A DNA stretch of 64,000 bases from Exiguobacterium indicum HHS 31 (GCF_001939065.1 NZ_MPSZ01000001.1:1054001-1118000); one strand, 5' to 3'. Shown: positions 42,933 to 52,019, counted from the first letter of the stretch. The notes: generated by a model from the letters alone, not told the origin. Made by a program: numbers and translations.

Positions 42933-44139
42933 AGTATGGTCGATTCGGTAATTCTCTGCTTTTTGAGGCGACTTCGATGACTTTTTGTTTCAATTCATTC
43001 TCCATTCGCTCTAGTTCATGCTCTGCGTCGCGTCGCTTTTGTTTTCCTTCTTGTTGGATACGTAATGTCTCATCCAGTGTCTCGATCAAGTTTTGGTGCG
43101 CTACTTTTAACGATTCGACGGATACGATGCCTTTTTCGTTTTCTTCCGCAATTTCAATCGACGATTCCTTCAGCAACTTCGAATTTTGCTCAAGTAACTG
43201 GTTCGTCGTATTGGTGACATCCTTCTGCATTTCAAGTGCTGCTTTTTGACGCGACAGACTCAAAGATAGGACAACTTGGTTCTTCCAAAGTGGAATCGTA
43301 TTGACGACTGCTGATTCAATTTTTTCCGCTAGAATTTGGTTATTTTGTTGAATGACACGAATTTGCGGTGCCATCTGCAAGCTAATTGTTCGGGATAATT
43401 TTAAATCATGGATTTTCTTTTCAAAACGATCCGTCAATTGAATCAAGTCATTCAATTCCTGTAACTTCGTTTGATCCCGCGATACCTCGACTTCCGTTCG
43501 TAACGGTTCGATTTCATGTTGACGAACGTGAGCGATTTTCGTCTCGCCAGCTGCAATATAGACGTTTAATTCCTCAAAATAACGCTTGTTCTTTTGATAC
43601 ATTTGATCGAGTAACGTGATGTCTTTCATCAATCCAAATTTTGATCGATCAAGATTGTGTACGACTTCTTCGAGATAAGCGCTCATTTTCTCGTATTGCA
43701 AGAAATACGTTTCCGCTTTTTTCTTCGCCCGACCGATGACCGGCACGTTCGACCAGAAGCTCTTTTTTTCTTGAAGCGTATCTGGATCCATTTGGCGGAC
43801 ACGCTGCATTAAGTCACTCAGTAATTTCCCTGCTTCCCCGCCGTCCTTCATCTTCACTTCACTTAAGACTTGATCAGAGAATTGGGATAGTTCACGCTGA
43901 ACGGGCGCCCCGAATTGCATGACGGCATCCGTTTTTTGTAGATCGATCACCTGCAGTAGACGTTCAATCTTTTGTCGTTGTTCTGCTGGAACATCCGAAG
44001 GAATCATTTCTTCGACAGGGCGAGCCGGCATTTTGGGCGGTGTCTCCGCTACGTTTAAGTCGACCGACGGATCAGAAATCGTCGGTTGATCTTGCTCATC
44101 AGGCCATTGTTGCCATGTATCTTTATCAGAATGGGTCAT
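42931..44139 (-). CDS. TelA-family toxic anion resistance protein
   Basis: A 402-residue TelA/KlaA-type protein (YceH-like in B. subtilis). It is almost wholly helical and charged, with the family segments KKSFWSNVPVIGRAKKKAETYFLQYEKMSAYLEE and NTIPLWKNQVVLSLSLSRQKAALEMQKDV. TelA proteins were named for tellurite resistance but their action is unclear; they accompany XpaC and stress operons. Its start lies 14 bases inside the upstream XpaC gene, which marks an operon. The ribosome site is GGAGGAG. Confidence 0.9.
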   Translation of the reverse strand: MTHSDKDTWQQWPDEQDQPTISDPSVDLNVAETPPKMPARPVEEMIPSDVPAEQRQKIERLLQVIDLQKTDAVMQFGAPVQRELSQFSDQVLSEVKMKDGGEAGKLLSDLMQRVRQMDPDTLQEKKSFWSNVPVIGRAKKKAETYFLQYEKMSAYLEEVVHNLDRSKFGLMKDITLLDQMYQKNKRYFEELNVYIAAGETKIAHVRQHEIEPLRTEVEVSRDQTKLQELNDLIQLTDRFEKKIHDLKLSRTISLQMAPQIRVIQQNNQILAEKIESAVVNTIPLWKNQVVLSLSLSRQKAALEMQKDVTNTTNQLLEQNSKLLKESSIEIAEENEKGIVSVESLKVAHQNLIETLDETLRIQQEGKQKRRDAEHELERMENELKQKVIEVASKSRELPNRPY

Positions 44140-44869
44140 GTCGGTAACTCTCCTCCTGTTTTCGTTGTTCAGTCTCTTGCGTCAATACCTTTTCAATCGT
44201 TAAGAGTTCCCGTTCTAAATCAACGGTATCCCCTTCAAGCAACAAGGTTTGTTGTTGCTTTAATTTTTGTCCGATCATTTTCAAGTTCGAAATCAATTGA
44301 TTTTTCGTATCCAATTGAACTTGAGCGCCACGGCGTTCCAAATCGGCATATTTTTCTGAAATCGACAGTAAGGAATCCAGATAGAACGTAAAGAAGTCCC
44401 GAACTTTTTTGACGTCGCGTGGACTTTCATATAACTCCTCGAACAAGACATGTGCTTCCCGTGAGACGATGCGCATCTCACTTCTGATTTCACTATCTCG
44501 AATAGAGGGAACGATTTGATCGTACGTCTGGATTTTTGTGAATCCTTCTTCGATCGTCCGTTGCAATACTTGAAGTTCTAAATCATCCGTCTCTTCAAAT
44601 CGGCGTGTCGCCCGTTCCGGTTTTAAAATGACACTTCCGACGAACTCATCTTCGTCATCAAGTAGTAATTTCTTTTTCACATTTTTCCGCTTGATTTCGG
44701 TCGATTTCCGTTCTGTCCGATATCGTCGACCTGGTTTTGTTCGATAACCGCTCCAAATGAACCACAAACCAAGAGCGATGAAGATTCCCGAGAAGTTGAA
44801 CGTATCGGCCAATTGTAGAAATACGAACATCATACCGATGGAACCAAATATCCACCATGAAGACTTCAT
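44126..44869 (-). CDS. xpaC: XpaC-like protein
   Basis: A 247-residue protein of the XpaC family, once described by hydrolysis of 5-bromo-4-chloroindolyl phosphate. Two membrane helices lie near the N-terminus (about 5-37: WIFGSIGMMFVFLQLADTF and the following hydrophobic stretch). The rest is basic and then helical (SISEKYADLERRGAQVQLD). It precedes and overlaps telA by 14 bases, the common xpaC-telA pairing. The function is not established; a membrane partner for TelA is plausible. Confidence 0.85.
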   Translation of the reverse strand: MKSSWWIFGSIGMMFVFLQLADTFNFSGIFIALGLWFIWSGYRTKPGRRYRTERKSTEIKRKNVKKKLLLDDEDEFVGSVILKPERATRRFEETDDLELQVLQRTIEEGFTKIQTYDQIVPSIRDSEIRSEMRIVSREAHVLFEELYESPRDVKKVRDFFTFYLDSLLSISEKYADLERRGAQVQLDTKNQLISNLKMIGQKLKQQQTLLLEGDTVDLERELLTIEKVLTQETEQRKQEESYRHDPF

Positions 44870-45078
44870 GTCATCCCCTCTTCCTTCGTACTGATTCTTC
44901 TATCAGGTTTACGTGTCTTTATTTTAACATTACGTAACGTCTAACAAAAAGTTTCCCGTTTTTCCGAAATGTTACGCCTCGTGTATTTATATTTCAACAT
45001 ACTTTTAAAAATATCGCATCAGACCGAAGAATGAACTATTCGTTCTTTCTTTCGCATGATTCTTTTGACAACAAATAA

Positions 45079-45104
45079 GGTAGTCGACAAAATTGTCGAC
45101 TACC
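45079..45104 (-). terminator. Terminator after the NSS transporter gene
   Basis: A 12-bp perfect repeat GGTAGTCGACAA / TTGTCGACTACC (45079-45090 with 45093-45104), 17 bases after the transporter stop codon. The T tract on the minus strand is interrupted (TTATTTGTTG). Confidence 0.65.
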
Positions 45105-45120
45105 CAAAAAAAGTGATCTA

Positions 45121-46464
45121 TTATCCGAACATTGGCCATACAAGGATGATCAAAATTGCGATCGGACTCAAGTAACAAACACTCACACGCCACACAGGCA
45201 CGATTTTTTTCATGAATGGACTCGTCACGAGTTCCTGTTCGACAAGAGCTCGATCGAGCTTGTACCCAGCAAAAATCGAAATCAGTAAAGCACCAATCGG
45301 CATTAAAATATTCGAGACAAGGAAATCAACGCTGTCAAAGAACGTTTTCCCCATGAATTGAGCATCACTCAACATACCGAACGAGAGTGCGGACGGAATT
45401 CCGACGATCGCAATCGCAAGTGTCGCAAGCCATGTCGTCCGCTTTTTATCACGCGATGTCGCATTCTCCTTACGATCCGTTAATGAAGCAACAACGACCT
45501 CAAGCATAGCAATCGATGAAGTGATCGATGCGAAAGCAAACAGAAGGAAGAAAAGTGTTAAGAACAACGAGCCAAACTGGATCTGACTGAAAACAGTCGG
45601 CAATACGATGAAAAGCAATGCCGGTCCTTCTGCAGGGTCAAGACCCGAAGCAAAAACAGCTGGGAAAATCGCGAATCCAGCTAATAATGAGACCGCGATA
45701 TTCATCGCGACGATCCATGCGGCGGAACGATTAATCTCGCCACGTTCCTTCATGTAGGAAGCATACGTCAGCATCGCTGATACACCGAGCGATAAGGAGA
45801 AGAACGCTTGGCCAAGCGCACTCAGGACCGAAGTTCGGTTGAGGACCGAAAAATCAGGCTGTATGAAGAATTTAACACCTTCCATTGCACCATCAAGTGT
45901 CAATGATCGAACGACAAGGATGATGAAGCACACGAATAATAATGGCATCATGATTTTACTCATTTTTTCAATACCGGATTGAACACCACGTAAGACGATC
46001 CAACATGTCAAAGCGAGGAAAATCAATTGCCCTGAAATGACATATAACGGTGAGGCGGAAATCGTTCCGAACAATTCACCAAGCGCACCACTGTCCATCG
46101 TCGTCAGGCGACCTGTGAAACCAAGAATGGTATAAATCAAAACCCATCCTCCGATGACGCTGTAGAAAGAGAGCAACAAGAAACAGGCGATGACACCCAG
46201 TACACCAATGAATGTGAACTTCTTATGACCAAGTGCCGAGAACGCTTGAAGTGCTGTTTTTCCACTCGTACGACCGATTAAAAACTCGGCAATTAAAACG
46301 GGCAGTCCAAGTAATAAGGTAAACACGAGGAACATGAGTAAAAACGCGCCTCCTCCGTTCGTTCCAGTCGTGTACGGGAATTTCCAGATGGCCCCCAGAC
46401 CAATGGCGGATCCCGCTGCTGCTAAAATAAATCCAACTTTTGAAGCCCATGCGTTTCCTTTCAT
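45121..46464 (-). CDS. Sodium-dependent transporter, NSS/SNF family
   Basis: A 447-residue neurotransmitter:sodium symporter family protein related to LeuT, probably importing an amino acid with sodium. The helix 1 sequence GFILAAAGSAIGLGAIWKFPYTTGTNGGGAFLLMF carries the sodium and substrate site and is diagnostic. About 11-12 membrane helices are present. The start at 46464 follows AAGGAGGTGGAGCACC. It is transcribed alone. The substrate cannot be read from sequence. Confidence 0.93.
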   Translation of the reverse strand: MKGNAWASKVGFILAAAGSAIGLGAIWKFPYTTGTNGGGAFLLMFLVFTLLLGLPVLIAEFLIGRTSGKTALQAFSALGHKKFTFIGVLGVIACFLLLSFYSVIGGWVLIYTILGFTGRLTTMDSGALGELFGTISASPLYVISGQLIFLALTCWIVLRGVQSGIEKMSKIMMPLLFVCFIILVVRSLTLDGAMEGVKFFIQPDFSVLNRTSVLSALGQAFFSLSLGVSAMLTYASYMKERGEINRSAAWIVAMNIAVSLLAGFAIFPAVFASGLDPAEGPALLFIVLPTVFSQIQFGSLFLTLFFLLFAFASITSSIAMLEVVVASLTDRKENATSRDKKRTTWLATLAIAIVGIPSALSFGMLSDAQFMGKTFFDSVDFLVSNILMPIGALLISIFAGYKLDRALVEQELVTSPFMKKIVPVWRVSVCYLSPIAILIILVWPMFG

Positions 46465-46587
46465 GGTGCTCCACCTCCTTTTCAAAATACTTTTTCATTG
46501 TACAGAAAGAATCATTGAAAGTCATCCTTTATCAAATATTTTCTTTAAAGCGTCAAAGCATAACCGCATATATGTACTGAAAGATAA

Positions 46588-46622
46588 AAAAGAAGACCGT
46601 TTTTTATGACGACCTTCTTTTC
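46588..46622 (-). terminator. Terminator of the OpuC/EgtUV-lipid kinase operon
   Basis: AAAAGAAG-AC-CGT / ACG-AC-CTTCTTTT (46588-46600 with 46609-46621) with one mismatch pair is followed on the minus strand by TTTTTTATC. Confidence 0.65.
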
Positions 46623-46637
46623 ATTCATTACTTTATA

Positions 46638-47510
46638 TTATTGTGTGCCTCCATACATGCGCAGATACTCCGGCAATACTTTAACTGTAACCGGTGTATG
46701 GATGGCTTTTTCACCATCTGTATCGATCACTTTTGCGTCTTTTGTTTTCAACTGAAACCCACTCGTCAAGATATGTGTAAAGGAAGGATCATTGGCAAGA
46801 CCAATTTTTTGAAGGATCACATCTCGAATGGTTGTTAAATTTACTTCATCGACGATCACTAAATCAAGTTTCCCGTCATTATAGGCTCCATCTGATAAGT
46901 TCGTCTCGATTCCACCGAGCGATTCTCCGTTTGCCGCAAGAATGAGAACCGCTTCGCCGGTCATGTGACGACCTTCATCTAAAATCAGTTCATATTCGAA
47001 GGGTTGTGCTTCTAGACTTGAGCGAATCGTCGATAGATAATATCCCATCTTCCCGAGGCGTGCTTTTTCTTCTGTATCGATGCCAATCGATGCCTCTGCG
47101 ACAAGACCGACACCAAGGAAATTCAAGAAATAGCTATTTTCGACTTGTCCGAGATCGACCTGAACAACGTGTTGCATCGCGATCGCTTCTGCAGCAAGCC
47201 GAGGAGCCATCGGTAAGCCAAGAGTTCGAGCGAAGTCGTTACAGGTCCCTCCAGGAATGATACCGAGTATCGGGCGATCATCCAGTTTTGCGACCCCGTT
47301 GATTGTCTCAAACACCGTTCCATCTCCACCGATGACGACGACCGCATCAAATGCGGATGAATCTTCCGCAAATTGCATCGCATCTCCAGCTTGCTTCGTA
47401 TTCTTGATGACGATTTCATCGAATAATGTACTTAATGGTTCGATGACTTCTCCAAGTAATCCGGTGCCGTTCGTCCCAGCTGTCGGGTTACTGATCAGTA
47501 AAAGTTTCAT
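46638..47510 (-). CDS. Diacylglycerol/lipid kinase family protein
   Basis: A 290-residue DagK/YegS-type lipid kinase. The nucleotide motif is VVVIGGDGTVFETING (about 58-73), followed by LGIIPGGTCNDFARTLGLP, both strongly conserved. The C-terminal domain has the LAANGESLGGIETNLSD and DGKLDLVIVD strands. The substrate may be diacylglycerol or another lipid; an undecaprenol or sphingolipid role cannot be excluded. Its start overlaps the stop of the ABC permease gene in ATGA, which suggests co-expression but no obvious shared pathway. Confidence 0.9.
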   Translation of the reverse strand: MKLLLISNPTAGTNGTGLLGEVIEPLSTLFDEIVIKNTKQAGDAMQFAEDSSAFDAVVVIGGDGTVFETINGVAKLDDRPILGIIPGGTCNDFARTLGLPMAPRLAAEAIAMQHVVQVDLGQVENSYFLNFLGVGLVAEASIGIDTEEKARLGKMGYYLSTIRSSLEAQPFEYELILDEGRHMTGEAVLILAANGESLGGIETNLSDGAYNDGKLDLVIVDEVNLTTIRDVILQKIGLANDPSFTHILTSGFQLKTKDAKVIDTDGEKAIHTPVTVKVLPEYLRMYGGTQ

Positions 47511-49024
47511 TGAATGACGCCTTCCTTCTTCAGGTAATCACGAGCGACCTCATTCGCCGTCTTTCCGCCGTATGCGACGGCTTCATTCATTTTTGACATC
47601 TCTTCATCTGAAATTTTACCTGATAATTGCTCAAGTGCTTGTTTTACTTCTGGATACTCCTCGATCGTCTCTTGTCGCAGAAGAGGAGCTCCTTCATATG
47701 GAGGAAATAGTTGCTGATCGTCTTTTAAGACGACCATGTCGTATTTCGCAATCTCCGGATCTGTCGAGTAAGCATCAATGACATCGATCTCACCTGACTC
47801 GATTGCTTTATAGCGCAATTTTGGTTCCATCGTGACGACTTTCTGGAAATTGACATCATATTTATCTTGAATCCCTTTATACCCATCCTGTCGATCCTTA
47901 AATTCTAACGTGAATCCAGCCGTCAACTGATTCGCGACCTGTTTTAAATCAGAGATCGTCTTCAAATCGTAACGGTCTGCTAATTTCTTTGGAACAGCTA
48001 CAGCATAGGTATTGTTATAGTTCATCGGTGGTAGCAAGGCTAAATCTTGTTTTTCAAGACCGGCTTTTGCCTGTTCATACACTTCTTTTGCATCATTCGA
48101 CTTCGGTTTTTCATTCGTCAAACTAGCGAGCACCGTTCCTGTAAACTCTGGATACGCATCGATATCACCTGATTCGAGCGCCTTATAGACGAAGGTCGTC
48201 TTCCCGAAGTTCGGTTTGACTTGTACCGTCAAATCCGTTTCATCTTCAATGACAATCTTATACATGTTCATTAAAATTTCCGGTTCTACACCTAGTTTTC
48301 CAGCGACGACGAGATCTGGTCGTTCACTGCGACCGACAGCAAAAGGTGCGACGACGATCGCAACCATCAAGACGACTGCCGTTACGAGACGTGCTGTTTG
48401 TCGTTTACGAGTCGCTACTTCCGTTTGACGTAATAAGCCGTCAAATAAAAGCGCGAGCAGTGCTGCTGGAATCGCACCGAGCAATAATAGATAGTTATCA
48501 TTACGGTCAATCCCGAGAAGAATGATCGAGCCTAATCCTCCAGCACCGATCAGGGCGGCAATCGTCGCCGTACCAATGATCAGTACCATCGCGGTCCGAA
48601 TCCCGGCCATCATAACAGGTAAAGCTAGTGGGAGCTCGACTTTCCAAAGGCTCTGCATCGGAGTCATCCCACATGCGCGTGCCGCTTCCTTAATCGAAGG
48701 ATCAACTTCGGCAAGCCCTGTATAAGTGTTTCGAACGATCGGTAATAAAGAATACAAGACAAGTGCAATGATCGACGGTACTGTACCGATCCCGACAAGC
48801 GGTATCATCAAACCAAGTAATGCGAGTGATGGAATCGTTTGGATGACTGAAGTCACACCAATCGACCACTCGCTCAGACGCTTGTTACGTGATAAGTAAA
48901 TCCCAAGCGGAATAGCGATCACACAGGCAATGAGCAAGGAGATGACAGATAATTGGATATGTTCGATCAACGCTTGAAGCAATTCAGTCTTCCGGTCTTG
49001 ATACGTTTCGATCAATCCATTCAT
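47507..49024 (-). CDS. OpuC/EgtU-type ABC permease-substrate-binding fusion
   Basis: A 505-residue fusion of an ABC permease (about 1-205, five or six membrane helices, EAA loop EAARACGMTPMQSLWKVELPLALP) and, after another membrane helix (about 212-232), an external OpuAC-type binding domain (about 238-505). This layout occurs in osmoprotectant importers and in EgtU/BilEB, now known in some Firmicutes as an ergothioneine transporter. The binding pocket residues cannot be assigned here, so glycine betaine, carnitine or ergothioneine are all possible. Coupled on both sides by four-base overlaps. Confidence 0.9.
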   Translation of the reverse strand: MNGLIETYQDRKTELLQALIEHIQLSVISLLIACVIAIPLGIYLSRNKRLSEWSIGVTSVIQTIPSLALLGLMIPLVGIGTVPSIIALVLYSLLPIVRNTYTGLAEVDPSIKEAARACGMTPMQSLWKVELPLALPVMMAGIRTAMVLIIGTATIAALIGAGGLGSIILLGIDRNDNYLLLLGAIPAALLALLFDGLLRQTEVATRKRQTARLVTAVVLMVAIVVAPFAVGRSERPDLVVAGKLGVEPEILMNMYKIVIEDETDLTVQVKPNFGKTTFVYKALESGDIDAYPEFTGTVLASLTNEKPKSNDAKEVYEQAKAGLEKQDLALLPPMNYNNTYAVAVPKKLADRYDLKTISDLKQVANQLTAGFTLEFKDRQDGYKGIQDKYDVNFQKVVTMEPKLRYKAIESGEIDVIDAYSTDPEIAKYDMVVLKDDQQLFPPYEGAPLLRQETIEEYPEVKQALEQLSGKISDEEMSKMNEAVAYGGKTANEVARDYLKKEGVIQ

Positions 49025-49752
49025 TCGACACTCCCCCTGACTTGACGCATGAATTCTTGAACGAACGGATCGTTACTTGCTAGTACCTCGTCCTTCGTAC
49101 CGATGAAAGCAATCTCTCCAGCGTTCATCAGACAGATGCGACTCCCTAGTTTCAACGCTTCATTCATGTCATGCGTGACGAACAAAATTGTTTTACCAAG
49201 CTCTTCGTTTAGATGCAACAAATCATTTTGTAATTGTTCCCGTGAAATGGGATCAAGCGCAGAAAATGGTTCGTCCATCAAGATGACGTCTTGTTCTGCT
49301 GCGAGTGCCCGCATAACCCCAACACGTTGTTGCTGTCCACCAGAGAGTTCACTTGGATATTTTTTCTTAAGTGAGGTGTTTAACCCAGTCAACCGAAATA
49401 ATTCATCGACCCGTTGTACTACTTTCTCCTTATTCCACTTCAATAATTCAGGTACGACGCTGACGTTCTCCTCAATCGTCATATGTGGAAAGAGGGCAAT
49501 CTGTTGTAAGACATAGCCAATTCGCCGACGGAGTTCATGTTCATTGATCGACATGATCGGTTCACCATCGATCCAAATTTGTCCTTCCGTATGATCAATC
49601 AATCGATTAACCATTTTCATCGTCGTTGTTTTACCGCATCCTGAAGGACCGATCAAACAAAAAATCTCGCCTTGTTCAACCGTAAAATTCACGTGTTGCA
49701 CTGCCTTTGTTCCGTCTGCATACGTTTTGCCGACATCCTTGAATTCAATCAC
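49021..49752 (-). CDS. ABC transporter ATPase for the OpuC/EgtUV-type importer
   Basis: A 243-residue ATPase. The Walker A is GPSGCGKTTT, the signature ELSGGQQQRVG, the Walker B VILMDEPFSALD and the switch VTHDMNEA. The best start is GTG at 49752 (MIEFKDVGKTYADG) with ACGAGGG before it; longer frames back to 49830 lack similarity to the family. It lacks the C-terminal CBS domains of OpuCA/OpuAA, as does the short ergothioneine ATPase EgtV in part of its relatives. The first gene of the operon. Confidence 0.92.
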   Translation of the reverse strand: MIEFKDVGKTYADGTKAVQHVNFTVEQGEIFCLIGPSGCGKTTTMKMVNRLIDHTEGQIWIDGEPIMSINEHELRRRIGYVLQQIALFPHMTIEENVSVVPELLKWNKEKVVQRVDELFRLTGLNTSLKKKYPSELSGGQQQRVGVMRALAAEQDVILMDEPFSALDPISREQLQNDLLHLNEELGKTILFVTHDMNEALKLGSRICLMNAGEIAFIGTKDEVLASNDPFVQEFMRQVRGSVE

Positions 49753-49890
49753 GAACCATCCCTCGTTTCCCGGTTTATTATCTTTGTAAAATTCCCCTTT
49801 CTTGGACATTCTAAAACCTATTCCGTCCACTCTTTCCCCTGTTTTCTAAATCCAACATCGAACAGATCGTTCTTTTATCCTTCCTCAAAA

Positions 49891-49919
49891 CAAAAAAGAC
49901 GATGGAAACTATCCATCGC
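49891..49919 (-). terminator. Terminator after the 3D-domain gene
   Basis: CGATGGA / TCCATCG (49900-49906 with 49912-49918) is followed on the minus strand by TCTTTTTTG, just after the stop codon. Confidence 0.75.
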
Positions 49920-49936
49920 CTAACCGTATACTGCTC

Positions 49937-50572
49937 TTATTCGAACGTCACCGTGACTTGACGGCGACCCCATTCTAAAGCTTCTTGTTTTGAACCGACA
50001 AGAAGATCCATGATTTTCCCGCGAATCGCACCACCTGTATCGAGCGCAATTGCGTCGCCGAAACCTTCTACATGTACCTTAGTTCCAAGCGGTACGACCG
50101 ATGGATCGACAGCAACGATGCGACGTCCTTCGTATGTAATCGTATTCGTGACGTCATAACCCGATGCTGTTAAGGCACGACCATTATACAAACGGCTTCC
50201 ATTGTTTTCTGGATTCGTCGTATATGCTGTCGTCTCAAACGTTTCCGTACGCTTTGTGGAACGGTTAGCGTTTGCTTGTGTTCGACTTTGTTTCTTTACC
50301 TGTCGTGTTTCCTTTTTGGCTTCTTGTGCTGCTTTTGCTTTTTGCTCTGCGTCTGCTTTTTGCTTAGCCAAGGCTTTTAGACGCGCTTGTTTTTTCGCCT
50401 CTGCTTGTTCACGCTTCTCTTGAGCAGCTTGACGCTTCATCTCTAATGGATTTTGTACGATCGTTTTCTCCGTACCGATCCCAATTTGTGCTGCCGACGC
50501 TTCATGATGCGGCAAAAGAATAAATATGAATCCCGCTAAACAAAGGGATAAAAGGAATGATGTTCGTTTCAT
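49937..50572 (-). CDS. YocH-like secreted 3D-domain cell-wall protein
   Basis: A 211-residue secreted protein. A signal peptide (1-27, ending ASAA) is followed by a highly charged Ala/Lys/Gln helix (about 45-105) and a C-terminal 3D domain (about 115-211) named for its three aspartates, seen in AVDPSVVPLGTKV, IALDTGGAI and IMDLLVGS. The 3D fold resembles MltA lytic transglycosylase cores, and B. subtilis YocH belongs here. The charged helix stands where LysM domains lie in YocH. Two WalR-type boxes upstream support a role in cell-wall turnover. Confidence 0.85.
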   Translation of the reverse strand: MKRTSFLLSLCLAGFIFILLPHHEASAAQIGIGTEKTIVQNPLEMKRQAAQEKREQAEAKKQARLKALAKQKADAEQKAKAAQEAKKETRQVKKQSRTQANANRSTKRTETFETTAYTTNPENNGSRLYNGRALTASGYDVTNTITYEGRRIVAVDPSVVPLGTKVHVEGFGDAIALDTGGAIRGKIMDLLVGSKQEALEWGRRQVTVTFE

Positions 50573-50741
50573 GTTGATGCCAACCTTTCTCGCCGTTTTA
50601 CGACCCGCACAACGTATCACGGTGACAAATAGTTTGAAAAGCGAACACCATGAATTGAAATATATCTGTTAAAAAGTAACGAAATGGTTACACGCTTACA
50701 AAAAACGCTCTCAATCGTTGTATATCAACGTTTTTATATTT

Positions 50742-50758
50742 TGTAACCGTTCTGTTAC
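50742..50758 (+). promoter_or_regulatory. WalR-type box 1
   Basis: TGTAAC-CGTTC-TGTTAC matches the WalR consensus TGTWAH-N5-TGTWAH without mismatch. It reads on the plus strand, opposite to the 3D gene it precedes by 170 bases. Confidence 0.55.
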
Positions 50759-50769
50759 GAATTAATCTT

Positions 50770-50786
50770 TGTTACTTTTTTGTAAT
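50770..50786 (+). promoter_or_regulatory. WalR-type box 2
   Basis: TGTTAC-TTTTT-TGTAAT is a second exact match to TGTWAH-N5-TGTWAH, 11 bases beyond box 1 and in the same direction. Confidence 0.55.
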
Positions 50787-50883
50787 AAATGTATCTTTTC
50801 GATGTTTTCAGTCATTTTGTCCAATTCTTCAAAAATCAAAAGAATGTAGGATTTCATTATTATTCAGTTCACTGGATGAACAT

Positions 50884-50910
50884 AAAAAAACACACCAACA
50901 TGTGGTGTGC
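50884..50910 (-). terminator. Terminator after the DUF2187 gene
   Basis: CACACCA / TGGTGTG (50891-50897 with 50903-50909) followed on the minus strand by TTTTTTTATG. Confidence 0.75.
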
Positions 50911-50919
50911 TTTCATGTG

Positions 50920-51138
50920 TTACTTTGTTTTACGTTCTAACAATTCAATCTCTGACTTTAATAAGACTTGTTTTTCAAACTCTAATCCGAGTGCCTCAAA
51001 GTTTTTCGTGTGGGATACATCACCAACGACCGTATTTGTCAATACTGCCGTTACTTCCGCTACCCAGCCTTCTTTCGTTTTTACCATATCGCCAACGATA
51101 TAATCGAATAACTCTTCTGTTTCTTCCATTTGACTCAT
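50920..51138 (-). CDS. YkvS-like DUF2187 protein
   Basis: A 72-residue protein with the small barrel pattern of DUF2187/YkvS: YIVGDMVKTKEGWVAEVTAVLTNTVVGDV followed by an acidic-aromatic stretch and KSEIELLERK. The fold is KOW-like; the function is unknown. ATG at 51138 has a weak ribosome site, and a second ATG follows at the fourth codon. It lies 50 bases after the Nudix gene in the same direction and has its own terminator. Confidence 0.78.
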   Translation of the reverse strand: MSQMEETEELFDYIVGDMVKTKEGWVAEVTAVLTNTVVGDVSHTKNFEALGLEFEKQVLLKSEIELLERKTK

Positions 51139-51189
51139 CTCCTGACACGTTCAATTACAGTTAATCATATAAAATAACGACCGAAAAAG

Positions 51190-51801
51190 CTAGTCACGCG
51201 TCAATTGAGCTAAGAACTGGCGCAAGATTTTAGCGGTTAATCCCCAAATAAGATAATCCCCGTGCTCATAAAAGTGCTCCGTGACTGTATACGTACGATC
51301 CAGATAGGCTTCTCGATTCGCCATGCGTTCGGTTGGCACTTCCTTACCGGGGCGGATCCGCCACTCCATATCTCCTTTAATCGGCTTCGAAGTCATCAAT
51401 TCCGTTAATGACACGAGAAACACATGATCGACTTCGGCCGGCGAAGGATTAAAGTCCGTCGCATGAAGAATACCAAGATACGGGTAAATGATCGACCGGT
51501 TCGGTGTCACGAGTGGTTCAAGCGTTCCAATCACTTCAATCTCAGAAGCACTGACATTTAATTCTTCGACCGTTTCACGGACAGCTGCTGCTTTCGGTAA
51601 TTCACCACCATCGATCCGACCACCTGGAAAAGCGATTTCACCTGGTTGCGAACGTAGTGTCTTAGCTCTCACTTGAAATAACAAATAGACTTCGCCATCT
51701 TGCTCGACTAATGGAACGAGTACAGCTGCCGCATGACGAGGTAAACGTTCTTCAGAATCTACGTAATGCTTTCGGATATCGGCTAAGTTCACCTGTTTCA
51801 T
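51190..51801 (-). CDS. CoA pyrophosphatase, Nudix family
   Basis: A 203-residue Nudix hydrolase of the NudL/CoAse type, which cleaves coenzyme A derivatives to 3',5'-ADP and phosphopantetheine. The Nudix box GGRIDGGELPKAAAVRETVEEL holds the metal-binding RE-x2-EE residues, and the upstream LLFQVRAKTLRSQPGEIAFPG matches the CoA-specific signature LLTxR...QPGExSFPGG. The start overlaps the stop of the upstream small gene in ATGA. Confidence 0.9.
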   Translation of the reverse strand: MKQVNLADIRKHYVDSEERLPRHAAAVLVPLVEQDGEVYLLFQVRAKTLRSQPGEIAFPGGRIDGGELPKAAAVRETVEELNVSASEIEVIGTLEPLVTPNRSIIYPYLGILHATDFNPSPAEVDHVFLVSLTELMTSKPIKGDMEWRIRPGKEVPTERMANREAYLDRTYTVTEHFYEHGDYLIWGLTAKILRQFLAQLTRD

Positions 51802-52019
51802 CGCCCTTCTTGTGCAACGTGTTGGTACGCCTCTTCCAGATGGCGCATACGGACGATGAGATCCGCATTCTTAGCAATCCGGTCCGATAAAATCGATCCT
51901 GCTACCGTCTTGTAATAGGCGTTTAACGCATGTCGTTTCGTCAGATGTGCCTCATTCTGACGGATATATTCTTTAAAATTCGCAATCAATCGTTCTGTCG
52001 TAAAAAGTTGTTCGTTCAC
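51798..52019 (-). CDS. Small helical hypothetical protein coupled to the Nudix gene
   Basis: A 73-residue, charged, all-helical protein of unrecognised family. The start is uncertain: a GTG at 52019 has AAAGG at proper spacing, whereas an ATG three codons earlier (52028) lies directly on that site. Its stop overlaps the Nudix start by four bases, so they form a two-gene operon. No motif suggests a function. Confidence 0.6.
   Translation of the reverse strand: MNEQLFTTERLIANFKEYIRQNEAHLTKRHALNAYYKTVAGSILSDRIAKNADLIVRMRHLEEAYQHVAQEGR

Larger units (their letters stand above)
50573..50919. other. Gene-free stretch upstream of the 3D-domain gene
   Basis: This 347-base stretch holds repeated GTTAC/GTAAC words, two WalR-type boxes (50742-50758 and 50770-50786) and the terminator of the small DUF2187 gene (50884-50910). 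I could not place a convincing -35/-10 pair and found no coding frame or known riboswitch. Confidence 0.5.

Noticed and set aside
45005-45193. Minus-strand 62-codon frame after the NSS transporter gene
   Set aside because: It overlaps the transporter end in another frame, spans its terminator and has no ribosome site.
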